DNA of 64,000 bases from Sphingobium cyanobacteriorum (lineage in GTDB: Bacteria > Pseudomonadota > Alphaproteobacteria > Sphingomonadales > Sphingomonadaceae). Made by a program: the position numbers and the translations under genes. Below are positions 62,348-64,000 of the stretch, in pieces. Every line of letters starts with the position of its first letter. The stretch's first letter is position 1. The DNA lies in NCBI RefSeq assembly GCF_030580935.1, contig NZ_JAUQOM010000008.1:62001-126000 (forward strand), in the 5' to 3' direction. The notes beneath the pieces are model-generated. The model had not been told where the DNA came from, did not search any database, and saw nothing but the letters and a program-made list of their open reading frames with translations.

Positions 62348-64000
62348 ATGAAGCGGATGCGGCGGCTGAACTTGTGGCTGGGCCTGATCCTGAGCCTGTG
62401 CCTGGGCAGCGGCATCGCCGGATGGGCGGGCCTGGCGACCGCGCAACTGCCGCCGCTGCCCGACATTCCCCGCGTCCTGCCGCCCGACCGATCCGATGGC
62501 GGGCATTTCCGCGTGGTCATCCCCAATCGGCCCGACCCGGTGCCGCTGGTGCTGCACGTTTCCCCCGCAGGGTCGGATGCGGGCGACGGATCGGCCAGCC
62601 GGCCCTTTGCGTCCCTGACGCGGGCGCAGCAGGCCGTGCGCGCGCTTAACCTGGACCATGACGTGACCATATCCCTGGCGGCAGGCACATACCGGCTGGA
62701 CGCGCCACTGCGCTTCACCGCCAGGGATGGCGGCCAGAATGGCCACAGGGTACGATGGGAGGGCGCGGCGGACCAGCCCAGCATCCTGTCGGGTGGCGCG
62801 CCAGTGACCGGCTGGCGACAGGTGGACAAGGCGCGCGACATATGGGCCGCCCGCGTCCCGGCGGGCAGCGATCCGCGCCAGTTGATCGTCGCAGGGCGAC
62901 TGGCGCCACGCGCATCGGTTGAAATCCCGCGAACGGCGGTCGCCTTTCATCCCTGGGGGCTGGAAATCATGGACCCGGCCTGGCGCTTTCTGGCGCAACT
63001 GCCCGATCAGAAGCGGATCGAGGTGGAAGGCATGAGCTGGTTCACCCATCGCCATGCCATGGTGGACCATATCGAGGGCGACCGGATCGTGATGCAACAG
63101 CCGGGCTGGCGCAACAATCTGGTCGGATATGATACGATCGCGCGGCCGGTGTCGGCCGAAGTCGCGCGGATGTTCCTGGTGAACGCCCTGCCATTCCTGC
63201 GCGATCCGGGGCAATGGTTCGTCGATCCCAAAGCGGGCCAGCTTTATTACAAGCCCCGTCCGGGCGAGGATATGCACAAGATCGCGGTCATCCTGCCCCG
63301 CCTGGAGCATCTGCTGTCGATCGCGGGCAGCCAGGATGCGCCGGTGCGGGATCTGGAATTCCGCCGGTTGCAGTTCAGCCATACAAGCTGGCGCCAGCCA
63401 TCGGGACCGCAAGGCTATGCCAGCCAGCAAAGCGGGGCCTATCTGGCGGGCGAAGTGGCCGATTATCCCGCCGACCCGATACGTGATTGCAGTTGGGGCT
63501 GCTGGTCGTTCGAGCGGATGCGCAACCAATGGCGCCAGCAGCCCGCCGCCGTGCAGGTGGCGGCGGCACGGCGGATCGTCTTTGATGCGGATCGTTTCAC
63601 CCAATTGGGGCAAATCGCCCTGGGCATCGGCAATAACCCGGATGCCAATGCCAGCGGCGTCGGGCTGGGCGCGGCGGCGATCGAGGTGACGAACAGCGAA
63701 TTTGCCGATCTGGCGGGCGGGGCGATCATGGTGGGCGGCGTGCAGCCGGACGCGCATCACCCGTCCCGCCCGGACATGGGATTGCGTGATATCGTTATAC
63801 GCAACAACCGGATCGCGGGCATATCCCGCGATTACAAGGAACAGTCCGCCATCCTTGTCACCTATGCGTCCGGCACGCTCATCATGAACAACGATATCGC
63901 CGACACCCCCTATGACGGCATCGATGTCGGCTGGGGCTGGGGCGCGAACGATCCGGGCGGGAGCGCGGAATATGCGCGCAGGCAGCGCGGCTATTATGAT
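62348..64000 (+). CDS. Secreted right-handed beta-helix protein, possibly GH141-like (partial)
   Basis: Open to the right edge (551 codons, no stop). A hydrophobic N-terminus (LNLWLGLILSLCLGSGIAG) suggests export. The segment LHVSPAGSDAGDGSASRPF followed by SLTRAQQAVRAL is the usual start of secreted parallel beta-helix enzymes; SGGAPVTGWRQVD, DIWAARVPAG and RQLIVAGRLAPRAS match the pattern seen in GH141 proteins, which include fucosidases and xylanases. Later, short repeated strands (IVFDADRFTQLGQIALGIG, IEVTNSEFADLAGGAI, IVIRNNRIAGIS) fit the helix coils. ATG 62348 follows CCAGGAC. It lies 212 bp after the receptor. Confidence 0.75.
   Translation, partial: MKRMRRLNLWLGLILSLCLGSGIAGWAGLATAQLPPLPDIPRVLPPDRSDGGHFRVVIPNRPDPVPLVLHVSPAGSDAGDGSASRPFASLTRAQQAVRALNLDHDVTISLAAGTYRLDAPLRFTARDGGQNGHRVRWEGAADQPSILSGGAPVTGWRQVDKARDIWAARVPAGSDPRQLIVAGRLAPRASVEIPRTAVAFHPWGLEIMDPAWRFLAQLPDQKRIEVEGMSWFTHRHAMVDHIEGDRIVMQQPGWRNNLVGYDTIARPVSAEVARMFLVNALPFLRDPGQWFVDPKAGQLYYKPRPGEDMHKIAVILPRLEHLLSIAGSQDAPVRDLEFRRLQFSHTSWRQPSGPQGYASQQSGAYLAGEVADYPADPIRDCSWGCWSFERMRNQWRQQPAAVQVAAARRIVFDADRFTQLGQIALGIGNNPDANASGVGLGAAAIEVTNSEFADLAGGAIMVGGVQPDAHHPSRPDMGLRDIVIRNNRIAGISRDYKEQSAILVTYASGTLIMNNDIADTPYDGIDVGWGWGANDPGGSAEYARRQRGYYD

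Overview
The window reads as chromosomal DNA of a GC-rich alphaproteobacterium, most likely a sphingomonad (Sphingobium, Novosphingobium or Sphingomonas group). The grounds are long TonB-dependent receptors of the Xanthomonas/Caulobacter/sphingomonad type, a receptor-linked halogenase/SapC/cupin cassette, many secreted glycosidases, and two copies of a small alphaproteobacterial intergenic palindrome. I saw no rRNA, tRNA, CRISPR array, intact insertion sequence or prophage. About 45 protein genes are called; the last is cut by the right edge.

Positions 1 to about 28,000 hold a catabolic region for an unidentified substrate handled as CoA thioesters. It has two AMP-forming acyl-CoA ligases, an enoyl-CoA hydratase, four SDR dehydrogenases, a zinc alcohol dehydrogenase, a nitronate-monooxygenase-type flavoenzyme, two iron/2-oxoglutarate dioxygenases (TauD and PhyH types), a tandem MmgE/PrpD pair, an Asp/Glu-racemase relative without the usual cysteines, a VOC protein, an amidohydrolase, a Nudix hydrolase and a glycerate 2-kinase-like protein. 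A tight four-gene operon ends the region: two acyl-CoA dehydrogenases, an alpha/beta hydrolase and an APH-type kinase. LysR and IclR regulators are present. A perfect 19-bp palindrome lies between iclR and the amidohydrolase gene, and a weaker relative precedes the acyl-CoA dehydrogenase operon.

Positions about 28,200 to 64,000 hold a hemicellulose (arabinoxylan-like) utilisation locus: GH51, GH3, five GH43, GH127, GH27, GH95, two esterases, a probable GH141-like beta-helix enzyme, two TonB-dependent receptors, an MFS transporter and a LacI regulator. One receptor is grouped with a flavin-dependent-halogenase-like protein and, divergently, with SapC and a cupin-like (JmjC-type) protein. Outer-membrane receptors would import oligosaccharides, periplasmic enzymes would strip arabinose, acetyl, galactose and fucose/L-galactose groups, and the MFS carrier plus a signal-less GH43 would finish the work in the cytoplasm.

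The best regulatory signal is a family of 12-bp sites (core TAGCGCTA and close variants) upstream of every transcription unit in this locus except the single GH43 gene beside lacI and lacI itself. At three promoters the site overlaps a plausible -10 element and the 17-bp spacer. This points to one LacI-family repressor, probably the one encoded here, controlling the whole locus. A hairpin followed by a T run near 28,110-28,142 closes the leftmost glycosidase operon and marks the boundary between the two halves.
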